DNA from: Clostridium sp.
GTDB lineage: Bacteria > Bacillota_I > Bacilli_A > Acholeplasmatales > Anaeroplasmataceae
DNA: 64,000 nt
Assembly: GCA_022010015.1 (NCBI GenBank)
Contig: CP091735.1
Span: forward strand, 1,178,001 to 1,242,000
Direction of reading: 5' to 3'
Both the position numbers and the translations under genes were made by a program. Position 1 is the stretch's first letter; the number at the start of each line of letters is the position of its first letter. Shown here piece after piece: positions 23,541 to 33,699 of the stretch. The notes beneath the pieces were generated by a model. That model had not been told where the DNA came from. It made no database searches and saw only the letters and a program-made list of their open reading frames with translations.

Positions 23541-24864
23541 AAATAAAATATTTTTGAATAAAATAATTGAAACAACAAATGCTAAAATTTCTGTCACAAA
23601 AAAACGAACTCCATACTCCATTCTCATTAAAGAAAATTGATAATAGATAAGCAATAAAAAAATAATAGCGATATAACGAATAAGAGAAATAATAAGTGAA
23701 GGAACTCCTTTGCTGATTCCTTCAAAGAAACCACTAATTACTACAGAAAATGCTGAAATTATAAAGCCAATGGAAATAATTCTTATTGCCTTTGCACCCA
23801 TTTTAATTGTTTCCCCGTTTGTTGTAAATAAGCTAATTAATTTATCAGGGATGCTTGCAAATAATATTGTTCCTAAGCTCATAACAATTAAACTTAAAAT
23901 AAGGGTTATTTTGAATATTTTATTAACTCTATTCTTACATTTTTGCTCCATAATTATAGCCAAGTAAGGGTCTAATTCCCTGGACAATACCACTTATTAT
24001 GAAATATAAGAAGGTTTGGAGCTTATAATAAACACCTAAAAATCAAAAACATTTACATCGTTATAGCTAGCAAGAACTTTGTTTAAGGCTATTATCATAA
24101 ATGATGGTAGGGCAAGATTTAATGATGCAGGAATACCTATTGTATATAGCTTTTTTTAATACTATGATCTTTTTTTCTTCCTCAAAAAAAGTGATTTTTA
24201 AGAGGTAATTTTACCTTAAGATAGACAATAATATAGGTAATAAGACCTACAAGTAGCCCTATGCCAGTAGCAATTGCTGCTCCTTTTATTCCTAAGCCTA
24301 AATTTGTAATAAAAATTGGATCTAGGATGATATTAACTACGGCACCTATTGCCATACAAACCATTGTTGTCTTCATCTTACCAATTGCTTGTAATATTTT
24401 TTCTAGGGCCATACTTACCGTAATTATTGGGGCAAATAATACAACAATATAAAAAAATAGTCTAGGCCGTATTTAATTATTTCTTCATTTTTGGTGAAGG
24501 CCATTATAAATGGCTTAGCAATTATAAAAGCAAATAATACTTAAAAATAATACCATGAACTATGCTTAAAATAACTCCTATAGTAGCTGAATAACTAGCA
24601 TTTTTTTATCTTTCTTAGCTCCAAGATAATAGGAAACAACAGCATTTATACCTACGCCAAAGCCAATTCCGAAGGCATTTGCTAAATATTGAATAGGGAA
24701 TATTAAAGATATTGCAGTCATAGCATTTTCACTTACCTTAGCTACAAAATAGCTATCAACTATATTGTATAGTGCATTGATGACCATTGAAATAACCATA
24801 GGAAGTGACATTTTGAAAATTAATTTTGGTATTGAATCGTTTTTTTCATATATTCTTGATTCAT
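23517..24864 (-). CDS. MATE family efflux transporter (MepA/NorM-like, frameshifted)
   Basis: Cation-coupled multidrug or toxin exporter, 12 TM helices, about 448 residues. N-terminal IPKLIFKMSLPMVISMVINALYN is the family hallmark, followed by NIVDSYFVAKV, GFGVGINAVVSYYLGA, an internal MVCMAIGAVVNIILDPIF and the second-half LIRYIAIIFLLL. Start ATG at 24864 with AAGGAGGAAA. Breaks lie near 24845, 24605, 24540, 24455, 24180, 24155, 24050 and 23950. Its leader carries an attenuator-like structure (separate entry), so expression is probably ligand-controlled; if this is a guanidine-IV element the substrate could be guanidine or cationic drugs. Confidence 0.9.
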
Positions 24865-24888
24865 ATTTTCCTCCTTTATATTTCGGGC

Positions 24889-24957
24889 AAAAAAAAACAC
24901 AGCCCGAGGGTTGTGTGGCGAAAAGGGAAATATTCCGGAAAAATCCACATAAGTTTT
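24889..24957 (-). promoter_or_regulatory. Attenuating leader / candidate riboswitch before the MATE gene
   Basis: From the predicted transcription start near 24957 the RNA runs only about 69 nt to an intrinsic terminator: ACACAACCC (24916-24908) pairs with GGG.TGTGT (down to 24897) followed by nine Us, before the AAGGAGG of the gene. An alternative pairing, UGUGG (24949-24945) with CCACA (24918-24914), uses the same 5' terminator arm. Inside it a GGAA/UUCC hairpin with CCGG lies near 24937-24926. A third option pairs TCGGGC (24907-24902) with GCCCGA (24888-24883). Mutually exclusive structures mean an ON-type transcriptional switch. A short leader of this kind upstream of a MATE gene suggests the guanidine-IV (mepA) class, unconfirmed. 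Confidence 0.6.
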
Positions 24958-24963
24958 CGACTA

Positions 24964-24992
24964 ATTCTAACAAAATAATTAGACGTTGTCAA
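24964..24992 (-). promoter_or_regulatory. Promoter of the MATE leader
   Basis: On the minus strand TTGACA (24992-24987), 17-base spacer, TAGAAT (24969-24964). Strong and placed directly after the MFS stop codon, so the MATE gene has its own transcript. Confidence 0.85.
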
Positions 24993-25002
24993 TAGATATT
25001 TC

Positions 25003-26183
25003 CTATTTTTGTCTATTAATTATTAACAAATAACATTGATATAGTACGGTAGCAGAGGCACAAATAATCCCAATAATTAAATAGGTGAAATTATAGCCAA
25101 TTGTTTCTATTAATCTACCAAAGATATTACTTGCAATAAAGGAAAATATAGAAGTGAAGATTGCTAGAATAAAAAAATTGCAGCAGTAATATTTTTTTAG
25201 TCCAACAAGTTTAATTAGGTATTTAATATGAATTGCTAATACACATCCCCAACTTATTCCTCTTAAAAAAACAATGGCAATAATTAAAAAAATATGGGTA
25301 GCTTAAAGCCTAATAAGAAAGAACGAAGAAAATACAAAGCTCCAGCAAAAAAATCAAAAAAATTTAGCTTCATATCCTTCGTATTTGATTTTTTTGACAT
25401 AATAAACATTGTTATCACTTCAAATAAAATAATTATTCCCCCTACAATACCATATGTAGAGGTAGATAATCCACATTCCTTTGTTAAAAAAATAGGCTCA
25501 TAAAATTATCACCTTGAACAGAAATAGTAACAGTAAATAAATAAAATAGAGCATAAAGATAAAAAAATTTTTTTGTTTTTTTAAAAATAGCTTTGTAGTC
25601 TTTTTTTAGTATTTTTCTTTATTATCTAAAAACAGGAATTGGATTTAAAAAAATGAATAATAATTGAACATAAAATAAAAAAAATAATAGCAGCTATGAT
25701 TATTGTGATTTTTATAGTCGAAGCTTTCAATAAAAAAACTCCCCTAGTATAGTTCCAAAAACATAAGCTAATGAGCCCATTATTCTCATTTTGGCATAAG
25801 GAATGTTATTTTGTTCAACATATGTTGAAGCAAAGCCGTCCATTAAAGTATAAAAGGGTGAACCGACAATTGCGATTAGGCAAGTAATTATACATATAAG
25901 CTCTAATCTATCAAGAGGAATAAAAATTAAGAAAAAGATTCCTTCAATTATTGTTATCCATTTCATTATTTTTTTGTTAGAATTTACGTCCTTTGCTAAA
26001 TGGTTCCAAAAGGGATTACAAATTATGCCAGTGATTGGAACTATTGATGCAACCATTCCGATATTTCCTTCACTTAATCCTTTGTATGATAAAAAAATTT
26101 GAAAGAATGAATAAAAAAGAGCATCTCCAAAATAACGAATAAAAATATAATATTCTTAAAATCGCAAATTCTTTGTTCTTCAT
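25003..26183 (-). CDS. Major facilitator transporter, MFS_1-like/LacY-type (frameshifted)
   Basis: A permease of about 393 residues with 12 hydrophobic segments. The N-terminus reads FFQIFLSYKGLSEGNIGMVAS and later NPFWNHLAKD, then GSPFYTLMDGFASTYVEQ, NIPYAKMRIMGSLAYVFGT and GRLIETIGYNFTYLIIG near the end. The conserved R..GS.....G after helix 4 is typical of the HcaT/MFS_1-like group. Start ATG at 26183 with TAAGGAG; stop TAG at 25005-25003. Slips near 26150, 26090, 25735, 25650, 25600, 25500, 25375, 25290, 25265 and 25185. The substrate is unknown; it is a neighbour of the MATE exporter but separately promoted. Confidence 0.8.
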
Positions 26184-26302
26184 AGTGTACTCCTTAAAAA
26201 AATTAATATTATAATAGCGCATTTTTTTAAAGATTGTTCAAGAAAAAAAGTTGCAGCATTTAATTAATATTTGTATAATTAATGTAATGTGAGGTAATAA
26301 TT

Positions 26303-26976
26303 ATGGATTTTTAAGGAATATATAGTTGAAGAATCAAAAAAAGGATTACTATCAAAAAGCTTAAGGCATTTGTTAATAATGAATATGAAAAAAACATATA
26401 TGTTATCCTGAATATAAAAAGAATTTTTTTCATGCAATTAGTGTTACTCCTTTAGATAAGGTTAAAGTTGTAATTTTAGGTCAGGATCCCTATCATGGAC
26501 CTAATCAAGCTCACGGATTAGCTTTTTAGTGTTTTTATGTGATAAGCTACCACCGTCTTTAAAAAATATTTATAAAGAGATGTCAAGTGACCTAAATGTA
26601 TGTGTTAATCAGGATGGTAATTTAGAATATTTAGCTAAGCAGGGCGTATTATTATTAAATACAATTTTAACAGTTAGAGCAAGTATGCCTCTTTCTCATA
26701 AAAATCAGGGGTGGGAAATATTTACTGATGGAATAATTAAATTGTTAAATGAGCAGGATAGACCAATTGTATTTATATTATGGGGAGCAAATGCTATTAG
26801 TAAAAAGATTTCTAAACAATCCAAAGCATTTAGTATTAACTTCAGTTCATCCATCACCATTATCAGCATATGGTGGCTTTTTTGGAAGTAAGCCCTTTTC
26901 AAAAACAAATGATTTTTTAATTAGAAATAATGTTGAACCAATAAAGTGGGTTAAAAATAGTAGCAATAGCTTATAA
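26303..26976 (+). CDS. ung: Uracil-DNA glycosylase, family 1 (frameshifted)
   Basis: Removes uracil from DNA, first step of base excision repair. The family 1 active site GQDPYHGPNQAHGLAFSV and the C-terminal HPSPLSAYGGFFGSKPFSK loop are both present; VFILWGANA precedes it. About 224 residues, normal. GAGGTAATAATT precedes the ATG at 26303. Breaks near 26310, 26340, 26390, 26425, 26527 and 26815 are in A/T runs (for example one T too many before AGTGTT at 26527). The stop at 26976 is followed 15 bases later by a LysM gene. Confidence 0.95.
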
Positions 26977-26991
26977 AACGCATAATATATT

Positions 26992-27467
26992 ATGGGTGGT
27001 AATTTTGAATACAAAATTTTTTTAAATAATACTATCTCATATATTGTTAAAACAGGGGATTCATTATATACAATTGCTAAAAAAAGTATAATACAACTGT
27101 TGAAGAGCTTATGAAAATAAATCACTTGTCTAGCTCAATGATTTATCCTAATCAGGTTTTATTTATTCCTTCAACATGTAATATAAATAATGATACATAT
27201 TTAACTAAAGAATGTGAAAGCATTAATGACATTTTTGAGTAAGTTTAATATTGATTATCAAACACTGGTTAAATACAATGATGTTTTTAAAACTTAAATT
27301 ATGTGCAAATCAACTTTTTAAAGGTTAGAGATAATAATTTAAATTCTTTAACCTTATCAAGAAATGATAGTGTTGATGGAATTTTTAGCAAAATATCAAA
27401 AAAATCTCCATATGAGCTACTAAAATTAAATGAAAAAAAGAATGGTTTAAAGAAAATGGAAAGATAA
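26992..27467 (+). CDS. LysM-domain protein (frameshifted)
   Basis: Residues about 14-57 form a LysM peptidoglycan-binding domain: YIVKTGDSLYTIAKKY, NTTVEELMKINHL, then MIYPNQVLFIP. After a middle section (SKFNIDYQTLVKYN..., also LysM-like) a weaker third unit reads RNDSVDGIFSKISKKSPYELLKLN. Slips lie near 27080, 27235, 27290 and 27320. No signal peptide is visible at MGGNFEYK, so export is unproven. The stop TAA at 27465-27467 overlaps the terminator. Similar small multi-LysM proteins are often spore- or wall-associated in Firmicutes, but nothing here proves either. Confidence 0.7.
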
Positions 27468-27490
27468 TTATTGGTAGATTATCTTTTTTT
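27462..27490 (+). terminator. Terminator after LysM gene
   Basis: AGATAAT (27462-27468), nine-base loop, ATTATCT (27478-27484), then Ts. It overlaps the LysM stop codon. Confidence 0.75.
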
Positions 27491-27542
27491 CTTTTTTTCT
27501 TATTTTATAATTTTATTAATTGAAAAAAATGGTGGTGTAATT

Positions 27543-28828
27543 ATGAAGATAAGAATAATTGGTGCTGGTCTTGCTGGCTGTGAGGCAGCATATTATTTAG
27601 CAAGGCGTGGCTATGAAATAGAGTTATATGAGATGCGTCCAAAGAAAAGCACTGGTGCTCATAAGACGGATAAATTTTTCTGAACTTGTTTGTTCTAATT
27701 CTTTAAGAAGTGATTCCTTAGAAAATGCTGTAGGAATTTTAAAAAAAGAAATGGAAGAATTCGATTCATTAATAATTAAGTCAGCAAGAAGTCATAGCGT
27801 TTCGGCTGGTGGTGCCTTAGCAGTTGATAGAGAGGGCTTTTTCTTTATATATAACAAATGTAATAAAGAGTATGCCTAATATTACAATTGTTAACGAAGA
27901 GGTTACAAGTCTTGATGAAAATATTCCGACTATTATTGCTAGTGGACCTTTAACATCTGATCTATTATCCGAGGAGATTAAAAGAAAATTTGGAGCCTTC
28001 GATTTTTATTTTTTTGATGCCCAAGCTCCTATTGTTTTTGCGGATTCAATTGATTATAGTAAGGCTTATTTTAAAAGTAGATATGATAAGGGTGAGGCTG
28101 ATTATTTGAATTGCCCAATGAATAAGGAAGAATTTGATAGATTTTACGATGCATTAATTAATGCTGAGGGTGTTGAGGTTAAGGATTTTGAAATGAAGGT
28201 TTTTGAAGGATGTATGCCTGTTGAGATTATGGCTAAAAGAGGACCACAAACCTTAACATTTGGGCCAATGAAGCCGGTTGGACTAAAAATGCCTAATGGT
28301 GAAAAGCCTTATGCTGTTGTACAACTACGTCAGGATGATGCTGCAAAAAGTATGTATAATTTAGTTGGCTTTCAAACACATTTGAAATTTCCAGAACAAA
28401 AAAGAGTTTTTCAAATGATACCTGGTCTTGAAAATGCAAGGTTTGCTAAATACGGAGTAATGCATAAAAATACTTATATTAATGCTCCTAAGATTTTAAA
28501 TTCGACTTATCAAACTAAGGAATATCCTAATTTCTTTTTCGCAGGTCAAATAAGCGGTGTAGAGGGATATGTTGAATCAGCAGCCTCAGGAATTGTTGCT
28601 GCTATTAATATGGATAGATATTTAAGAGGAAAAGAGCTTGTTGAATTTCCAAGAAGTACAATTATGGGATCAATGGCTTATTATATTACTCATAGTAATC
28701 CAACTGGATTTGAACCGATGAATGCAAATTTTTGGAATTGTAAGTGAACTTACAGAGCCTCACCATAAAAAAAGATAGAAAGGCCTTATATTCTAAAAAG
28801 AGCCTTAGATACAATAAAAGCAAATTAA
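27543..28828 (+). CDS. trmFO: TrmFO, folate/FAD-dependent tRNA (uracil-54-C5)-methyltransferase (frameshifted)
   Basis: Makes ribothymidine (m5U54) in tRNA using methylenetetrahydrofolate and FADH2, the Firmicute alternative to TrmA. N-terminal FAD motif IRIIGAGLAGCEAAYYLARRG and YEMRPKK, then SELVCSNSLRSDSLENAVG, GGALAVDREGF, ITIVNEEV, KRGPQTLTFGPMKPVGL, RQDDAAKSMYNLVGFQTHLK and the second GQISGVEGYVESAASG. About 428 residues, normal. Slips near 27678, 27840, 28733 and 28768; the corrected C-terminus is SKRALDTIKAN at 28828. Followed closely by a tyrosine recombinase gene, the same order as trmFO-xerC in other Bacilli. Confidence 0.97.
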
Positions 28829-28842
28829 GGATATGATTATGA

Positions 28843-29772
28843 ATGAATGATGATGAATTAATTTCCGAATTTATTGAATATTTAGATGCAGAAAGAAATT
28901 ATTCTAAGAATACTATTGAAGCATATCAAAGAGATATTAACGAATTTAAGGATTTTTATTATTGGTGAAAAAAATTTGCCAAAAAGCATTTTAAACATTA
29001 GAATAAATCATCCTAAATATTATATTTCTCATCTTACAGAAAAATAATGATGAGGTTACAACTATTCATCGTAAAATTTCTGCGCTTAGAAGCTTTTTAT
29101 CAATATTTATTAAAAAAATGAATATATTGCTGTTAATTATTTTTTTCAGAGGTTGTAACTCCTAAAGCTCCTAAAAGATTACCTAAAATTGTTAAAAAAA
29201 TGAGGAACTTGAGCTACTATTTAATTCAATTAATAAGGAAACAACTCTTGGATTTAGAAATTATTTGATTTTTAGAATTATTATTTGCTACGGGAATAAG
29301 AGTTAGTGAACTATGTAATATGGAAATAAAAGATATTGATTTTAGTGCTAATGAAATAATGATTCATGGTAAAGGCTCTAAGGATAGAATCGTTTTTAAT
29401 GTATGATTCCTTAGCTTCTGAACTTAAGCATTATATCACGTATCAAAGAGTTGAGCTTTTTGTCTAAAAGTGATGAAAATACAAGAATTGTTTTTTTAAA
29501 TCGAAATGGAACAAATCTTACTACAAGAGGAGTTAGAGTGATACTTAATGCAATAATTAAAAATGCAGGGGAAACATTTAAGCTCAGCCCTCATATGCTA
29601 AGACATAGCTTTGCGACAGTTTTTATTGAATAATGGAGCAGATCTTAGAAGTGTTCAGGAGTTACTTGGACATGAAAATTTATCTACTACACAAATTTAT
29701 ACACATGTTACGTATGAAAGGATGAAGGAAACGTATTTTCTTGCTCATCCTAGAGCTAAAAAGAAGATGTGA
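28843..29772 (+). CDS. Tyrosine recombinase XerC/XerD-like (frameshifted)
   Basis: Chromosome-dimer-resolving site-specific recombinase by position and size (about 309 residues). N-terminal SAM-like domain with YLDAERNYSKNTIEAYQRD; the catalytic set is Arg in TGIRVSELC, Lys in HGKGSKDR, H..R in LSPHMLRHSFAT, His in LGHENLS and Tyr in TQIYTHVT. TGA is the stop, showing TGA is not Trp here. Breaks near 28965, 29040, 29120, 29150, 29205, 29270, 29400, 29460 and 29625. The trmFO-xerC neighbourhood supports a housekeeping XerC rather than a phage integrase. Confidence 0.92.
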
Positions 29773-29790
29773 AAAAAATGTGGAGATAGA

Positions 29791-29818
29791 TTGTTATTTT
29801 TTTGATATTTGATATAAT
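29791..29818 (+). promoter_or_regulatory. Promoter of the NfeD-flotillin operon
   Basis: TTGTTA (29791-29796), 16-base spacer, TATAAT (29813-29818), about 50 bases before the NfeD start. Confidence 0.65.
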
Positions 29819-29867
29819 TTATTTGAACATAAATAAAGATATTAGATGTTTAAGAAAGGAAAATGGT

Positions 29868-30480
29868 ATGATAAATTGGTTTAATAATTTAGATGTTTTT
29901 TTATCAAGTACTTTTTTTGGTTTTAGGCTGCGTATCAACTGTAGTTATGTTTATCCAATTAATAATGCTTATTGTTGGTATTGAGGGAGCCGATTCGAGT
30001 TTTGATGGAATTGATGATGGTGGTATTGACGATATTGCAAATGATGGGGGAATTTTAGATATTTTTGGTCTTAGAGTTTTAACTATAAGAAATCTATTTA
30101 TTTTTCTAGCAATGTTTAGTTGGGTAGCATTATTATTAAATGAATGGACAAATAGCTATGCAATTTCTATAATAGTTGGCTTATTAGTAGCAATTGTCAT
30201 CGTTTTAGTTGTTTCATTTGTAATGAAGCAGGCCTTAAAGCTTCAAGATGAGGGAAATGTCAAAATTGAAAATGCAATTGGAAAAAAAGGAACATGCTAT
30301 TTAACAATTCCTTCAAATAAGCAAGGAATGGGGAAGGTTAACGTATTAGTACAGGATCGCTTATTTGAATTTGATGCCTATACTGATGACAAAGAGTCTA
30401 TTCCTACAGGTTGTGAAATTGTTGTAGTAGATAGCTTAACAAATGCATTAATTGTAAGAAAGGTTAATAATGGTGAGTAA
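29868..30480 (+). CDS. NfeD-like membrane protein (YuaF type)
   Basis: Start MINWFNNLDVFLSSTFF at 29868 (AGAAAGGA upstream), joined by a slip near 29920 to LVLGCVSTVVMFIQLIM. There are three to four TM segments, an acidic loop rich in DDGGIDD between the first two, and a C-terminal OB-fold domain, IGKKGTCYLTIPSNKQGMGKV...VVDSLTNALIVRKV, characteristic of NfeD proteins. The flotillin gene starts two bases after the stop, the conserved NfeD-flotillin pairing (yuaF-floT in Bacillus). It likely helps organise flotillin-rich membrane domains. Confidence 0.9.
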
Positions 30481-30481
30481 A

Positions 30482-31877
30482 ATGATTTTTGAGTGCAATT
30501 GGCGGCATTATTGCTGCATTGGTAATAACATTTGTTATTATTGTTTTTTTCTATCTTGCTTTTTGTTTGTAGCAAGATATCGTAAGTGTCCTAGTGACAA
30601 AAATTATGGTTATTTATGGTAAATTAAGAAAAACTGGAGATGGTATGAATCGTAGTTCTAAATGTATTCATGGTGGAGCTGCATTTGTTTGGCCATTTAT
30701 TCAAGCATATGAATTTTTGGATTTAACACCTATTAGCATAAGTGTTGATTTAAAAAATGCATTGTCAAGACAAAATATTCGTATTGATGTGCCTTCAAGA
30801 TTTACAGTTGGTATTTCTACAGAAATAGGTGTTATGCAAAAATGCTGCAGAGCGTTTACTTGGCTTAAAGCTTCCAGAAATTCAAGAATTGGCTAAAGAT
30901 ATTATTTTTGGTCAATTACGTTTAGTTGTAGCGACAATGGATATTGAGGAAATTAATACTGACCGTGATAAATTCTTAGAGGCTGTTAGTAGAAACGTTG
31001 AAACAGAACTTAAAAAAATTGGTTTAAGACTAATTAACGTAAACGTAACTGATATTTCTGATGAATCTGGATATATTGATGCTCTTGGTAAGGAAGCTGC
31101 AGCTAAAGCTATTAATGATGCGAAGAAAAATGTTGCTGAAAGAAATAGAGATGGTTCTATTGGTGAAGCAAATGCAAATATGGATGAAAGAGTTCAGGTT
31201 GCTGAAGCTAATTCATCTGCTATAGCTGGTGAGAATGAAGCTAAAATGAAGATCGCATCTTCAAATGCTACACTTCGTGAGGGTGAAGCAGAAGCTCTAA
31301 GAAGAGCGACTGCTGCTGAAAAAATAGCTGAAGCTAAGGCCTTAGAGGAAGCATATAGTGCACAAATGGCTGCAGAAAAGGCTCGTGCTGAAAGAGAACA
31401 AGCAACCCTTGAGGCTGATGTAATTGTAAAAAGTGAAATTGAAAAGCGTAGAATTGAAATTGAGGCTGAGGCAAATGCGGAAAAAATTCGTCGTACTGCT
31501 AAAGGTGAGGCTGATGCTATATTTATGAAGATGGAAGCAGAAGCTCGCGGTATTCAAGAAAAGCTAATGCGTCAGGCTGAAGGATATGCAAAGATTGTAG
31601 CTGCTGCTGGCGGTAATGCAGTTGATGCTTCAAAAGCTTATGATTACTGATAAGATGGAGGATTTAGTAGGAAAGCAGGTTGAAGCTGTTAAGAATATTA
31701 AATTTGATAAGATTACTGTTTGGGATAATGGAGGTAGTGAGGCTGGCTCACAAACTGCAAATTTTGCTCAAAAATATAATTAAATCTGTTCCGCCAATTA
31801 AAGACTTATATGATATGGCTGGCTTAGATATTCCTTCATATTTAGGAAACGAGAAGAAAGAAGAGCCAAAAAAGTAA
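30482..31877 (+). CDS. Flotillin family protein (SPFH domain, FloT/YuaG-like)
   Basis: Membrane-scaffold protein. N-terminal membrane hairpin (GGIIAALVITFVIIVFFL, slips near 30490 and 30555), an SPFH domain beginning ARYRKCPSDKIMVIYG with GDGMNRSSKCIHGGAAFVWP, then a long Glu/Ala-rich coiled coil of about 170 residues (RERNRDGSIGEANANMDERV..., EAEALRRATAAEKIAEAKAL). The C-terminus DLYDMAGLDIPSYLGNEKK is conserved in flotillins. About 465 residues. Further slips near 30600, 30840, 31640 and 31785. Follows NfeD in the same operon, so the two form the usual flotillin unit. Confidence 0.95.
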
Positions 31878-31940
31878 GATAATTCTTGATTTTTGTTCGT
31901 TATTTTTTTGCTATAACATAATAGTAACGATTTGGAGTGA

Positions 31941-32652
31941 ATGAAAAAAATGAAAAAAAGATATATATTTTTATTAGCATTTGTAGCTATGATTACACTT
32001 GCTGGTTGTAAGAAAGATAGTAAGTTTTCTGTTGATGAGATTGGTACTAATATTGACCTTGCTGACACTTGGATGAAGCAAGTAAGCTATAGCGATACTG
32101 CAATTAACGAATTTGATGAAAAAGAAAGATCATTATGTTGTCTATATTCCTACAGACATTACATCAAGCTTAAAAGTAAATGTAATAGATGTAGAAAGTA
32201 GTATTACTGATAGATTCCATTCTTTTCATATTCCATATGCAACTGCTACAACCTTTACAGTTTCTGCAGCTAATTCATTAATTGGAATTTATACAAATTA
32301 TTTTAAGGATGATAATAAGTTAAATTTAGGCTTTGAGGCATCTATTCCTACTAAATGGAGTCAAACTGTTACCTTAGGAGATTGTAAGGAGCAACAAGAA
32401 GGAAAGGTTAGAGCATTATATACAGTTTATATGCCTACCTATGTTGAGCATTATGGTGTATATAGTAAAGAGGTAAAGTGTGACATTAAATCATATGTTT
32501 TAATCCCTGTAGCTTATGGACTTACATATGCGCAAACTAGTGATCTAAAATCAAGCTTAGAAAATGTTTCAGATGATATTAAATCTTTAACATCTGTAAC
32601 GTTATATGCAAATAACGGCATTCTAGTAAATCAACCTAAGGAGAATGAATAA
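31941..32652 (+). CDS. Lipoprotein, unknown (one frameshift)
   Basis: MKKMKKRYIFLLAFVAMITLAGC is a clear lipoprotein signal with lipobox LAGC. GGAG at 31934-31937 is only three bases from ATG 31941 but 12 from the in-frame ATG 31950, so the second may be used. One slip in the AAAAAGAAAG region near 32120 splits it. The mature part is beta-rich with ..DHYVVYIPTDITSSLKVNVIDVE and VTLYANNGILVNQPKENE at the end. About 237 residues; no family recognised. Probably its own transcript (TGCTATAAC near 31910 as -10). Confidence 0.7.
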
Positions 32653-32671
32653 TTTTCATTCTTCTTTTTTT
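32643..32671 (+). terminator. Terminator after the 31941 lipoprotein
   Basis: GAATGAA (32643-32649), loop TAATT, TTCATTC (32655-32661), then TTCTTTTTTT. It overlaps the stop codon. Confidence 0.8.
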
Positions 32672-32675
32672 AGTA

Positions 32676-32704
32676 TTGCAAATACAATAAATATATGGTA
32701 AAAA
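32676..32704 (+). promoter_or_regulatory. rpsB-tsf promoter
   Basis: TTGCAA (32676-32681), 17-base spacer, TAAAAA (32699-32704) with an upstream TGG extension. Predicted start near 32711. Confidence 0.6.
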
Positions 32705-32710
32705 TACTAA

Positions 32711-32829
32711 AGGCACAAAATAAACATGCTTTTTGGAGCTGGCCGTCGTGTGCAAGTAAAATTGATGGAGGCAGGCGTTGAAGAAGGCAGAAGACATAAC
32801 AAAAAAATAAAATGGAGGAATTTAAAAAA
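32711..32829 (+). other. Untranslated leader of rpsB, possible regulatory RNA
   Basis: About 119 nt between promoter and rpsB. It is conspicuously richer in G and C than its surroundings, especially 32734-32760 and 32766-32800. GCACA (about 32713-32717) can pair with TGTGC (32750-32754), enclosing a GCT/AGC hairpin. One frame opens at ATG 32726 (MLFGAGRRVQVKLMEAGVEE...), but with no ribosome binding site. It could be an S2-binding autoregulatory leader; no known consensus was matched. Confidence 0.35.
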
Positions 32830-33679
32830 ATGTCTGAATCAGTAGTTTCTATGAAACAACTATTGGAGTCTGGTGTTCATTTCGGTCATGCAACACGTAG
32901 ATGGAATCCAAAAAAATGGCGAAGTATATCTTTACTTCAAGAAATGGTATTTATATCATTGATTTACAAAAAAACAGCAAATCAAATTGAAAAGGCTTAT
33001 GCTGCTTTTATTAGAAATCGTTAAAAACGATGGTAAGGTTTTATTTGTTGGTACAAAGAAGCAAGCTCAAGATGCTGTAAAGGAAGAAGCTTTAAGAACA
33101 GGTCAATACTATGTTAACCAACGTTGGTTAGGTGGTACTTTAACTAACTTTAAGACTATTCGTAAACGTATTAAGAAGTTACAAGATTTATATAAGATGG
33201 AAGAGGATGGAACTTTTGCAGCTTTACCTAAAAAGGAAGTTGTTAAATTAAAGGCTGAAAGAGATAAGCTTGAAAAGTTCTTAGGCGGAATCAAAGATAT
33301 GAAGAAGGTTCCTGATGCATTATTTATCGTAGATCCTCGTAAGGAGCATAATGCTATTTTAGAGGCACGTATTTTAGGAATCCCTGTATTTGGTATTGTA
33401 GATACTAACTGTGATCCTGATGATGTTGACTTTGTTATCCCTGCAAACGATGATGCTATTCGTGCAGTTAAATTAGTTACATTCGTTATGGGTAATGCTA
33501 TAATTGAGGCTCAAGGTGGCGTTGTTGAAAAGTTCGAAGAGCCTGAAGATGTAAATATGAATGAGGAAATTAGTAAGGAAGAAAAGGCTAATAAGCGTCC
33601 AGTAAATAAGGATGGAAAGAAGCCAATGAACAAGAGACCTGCTAAGAAGGCTGAAGCTACTGAAGCTAAGGCTGAATAA
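32830..33679 (+). CDS. rpsB: 30S ribosomal protein S2
   Basis: Start MSESVVSMKQLLESGVHFGH at 32830, preceded by GGAGG 11 bases upstream; the in-frame ATG at 32812 contains that site, so it is not the start. Diagnostic motifs are TRRWNPKM, VGTKKQAQDAVKEEA, YYVNQRWLGGTLTNF, PDALFIVDPRKEHNA and PVFGIVDTNCDPDDVDFVIPANDDA. Extra bases near 32915, 32975 and 33010 break the 5' part. The C-terminus has an unusual Lys/Glu-rich tail of about 55 residues (..EEKANKRPVNKDGKKPMNKR..). Followed by tsf 20 bases later, the universal rpsB-tsf pair. Confidence 0.97.
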
Positions 33680-33699
33680 TCTTTTTGTGGAGGAAAACT

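Noticed and set aside
26992..27125. Minus-strand frame opposite ung and the LysM gene
   Set aside because: Overlaps two well-supported plus-strand genes and has no ribosome binding site.
32726..32829. Short peptide gene MLFGAGRRVQVKLMEAGVEE... before rpsB
   Set aside because: No ribosome binding site before the ATG, and the frame runs into rpsB in the wrong phase; kept only as a feature of the leader.
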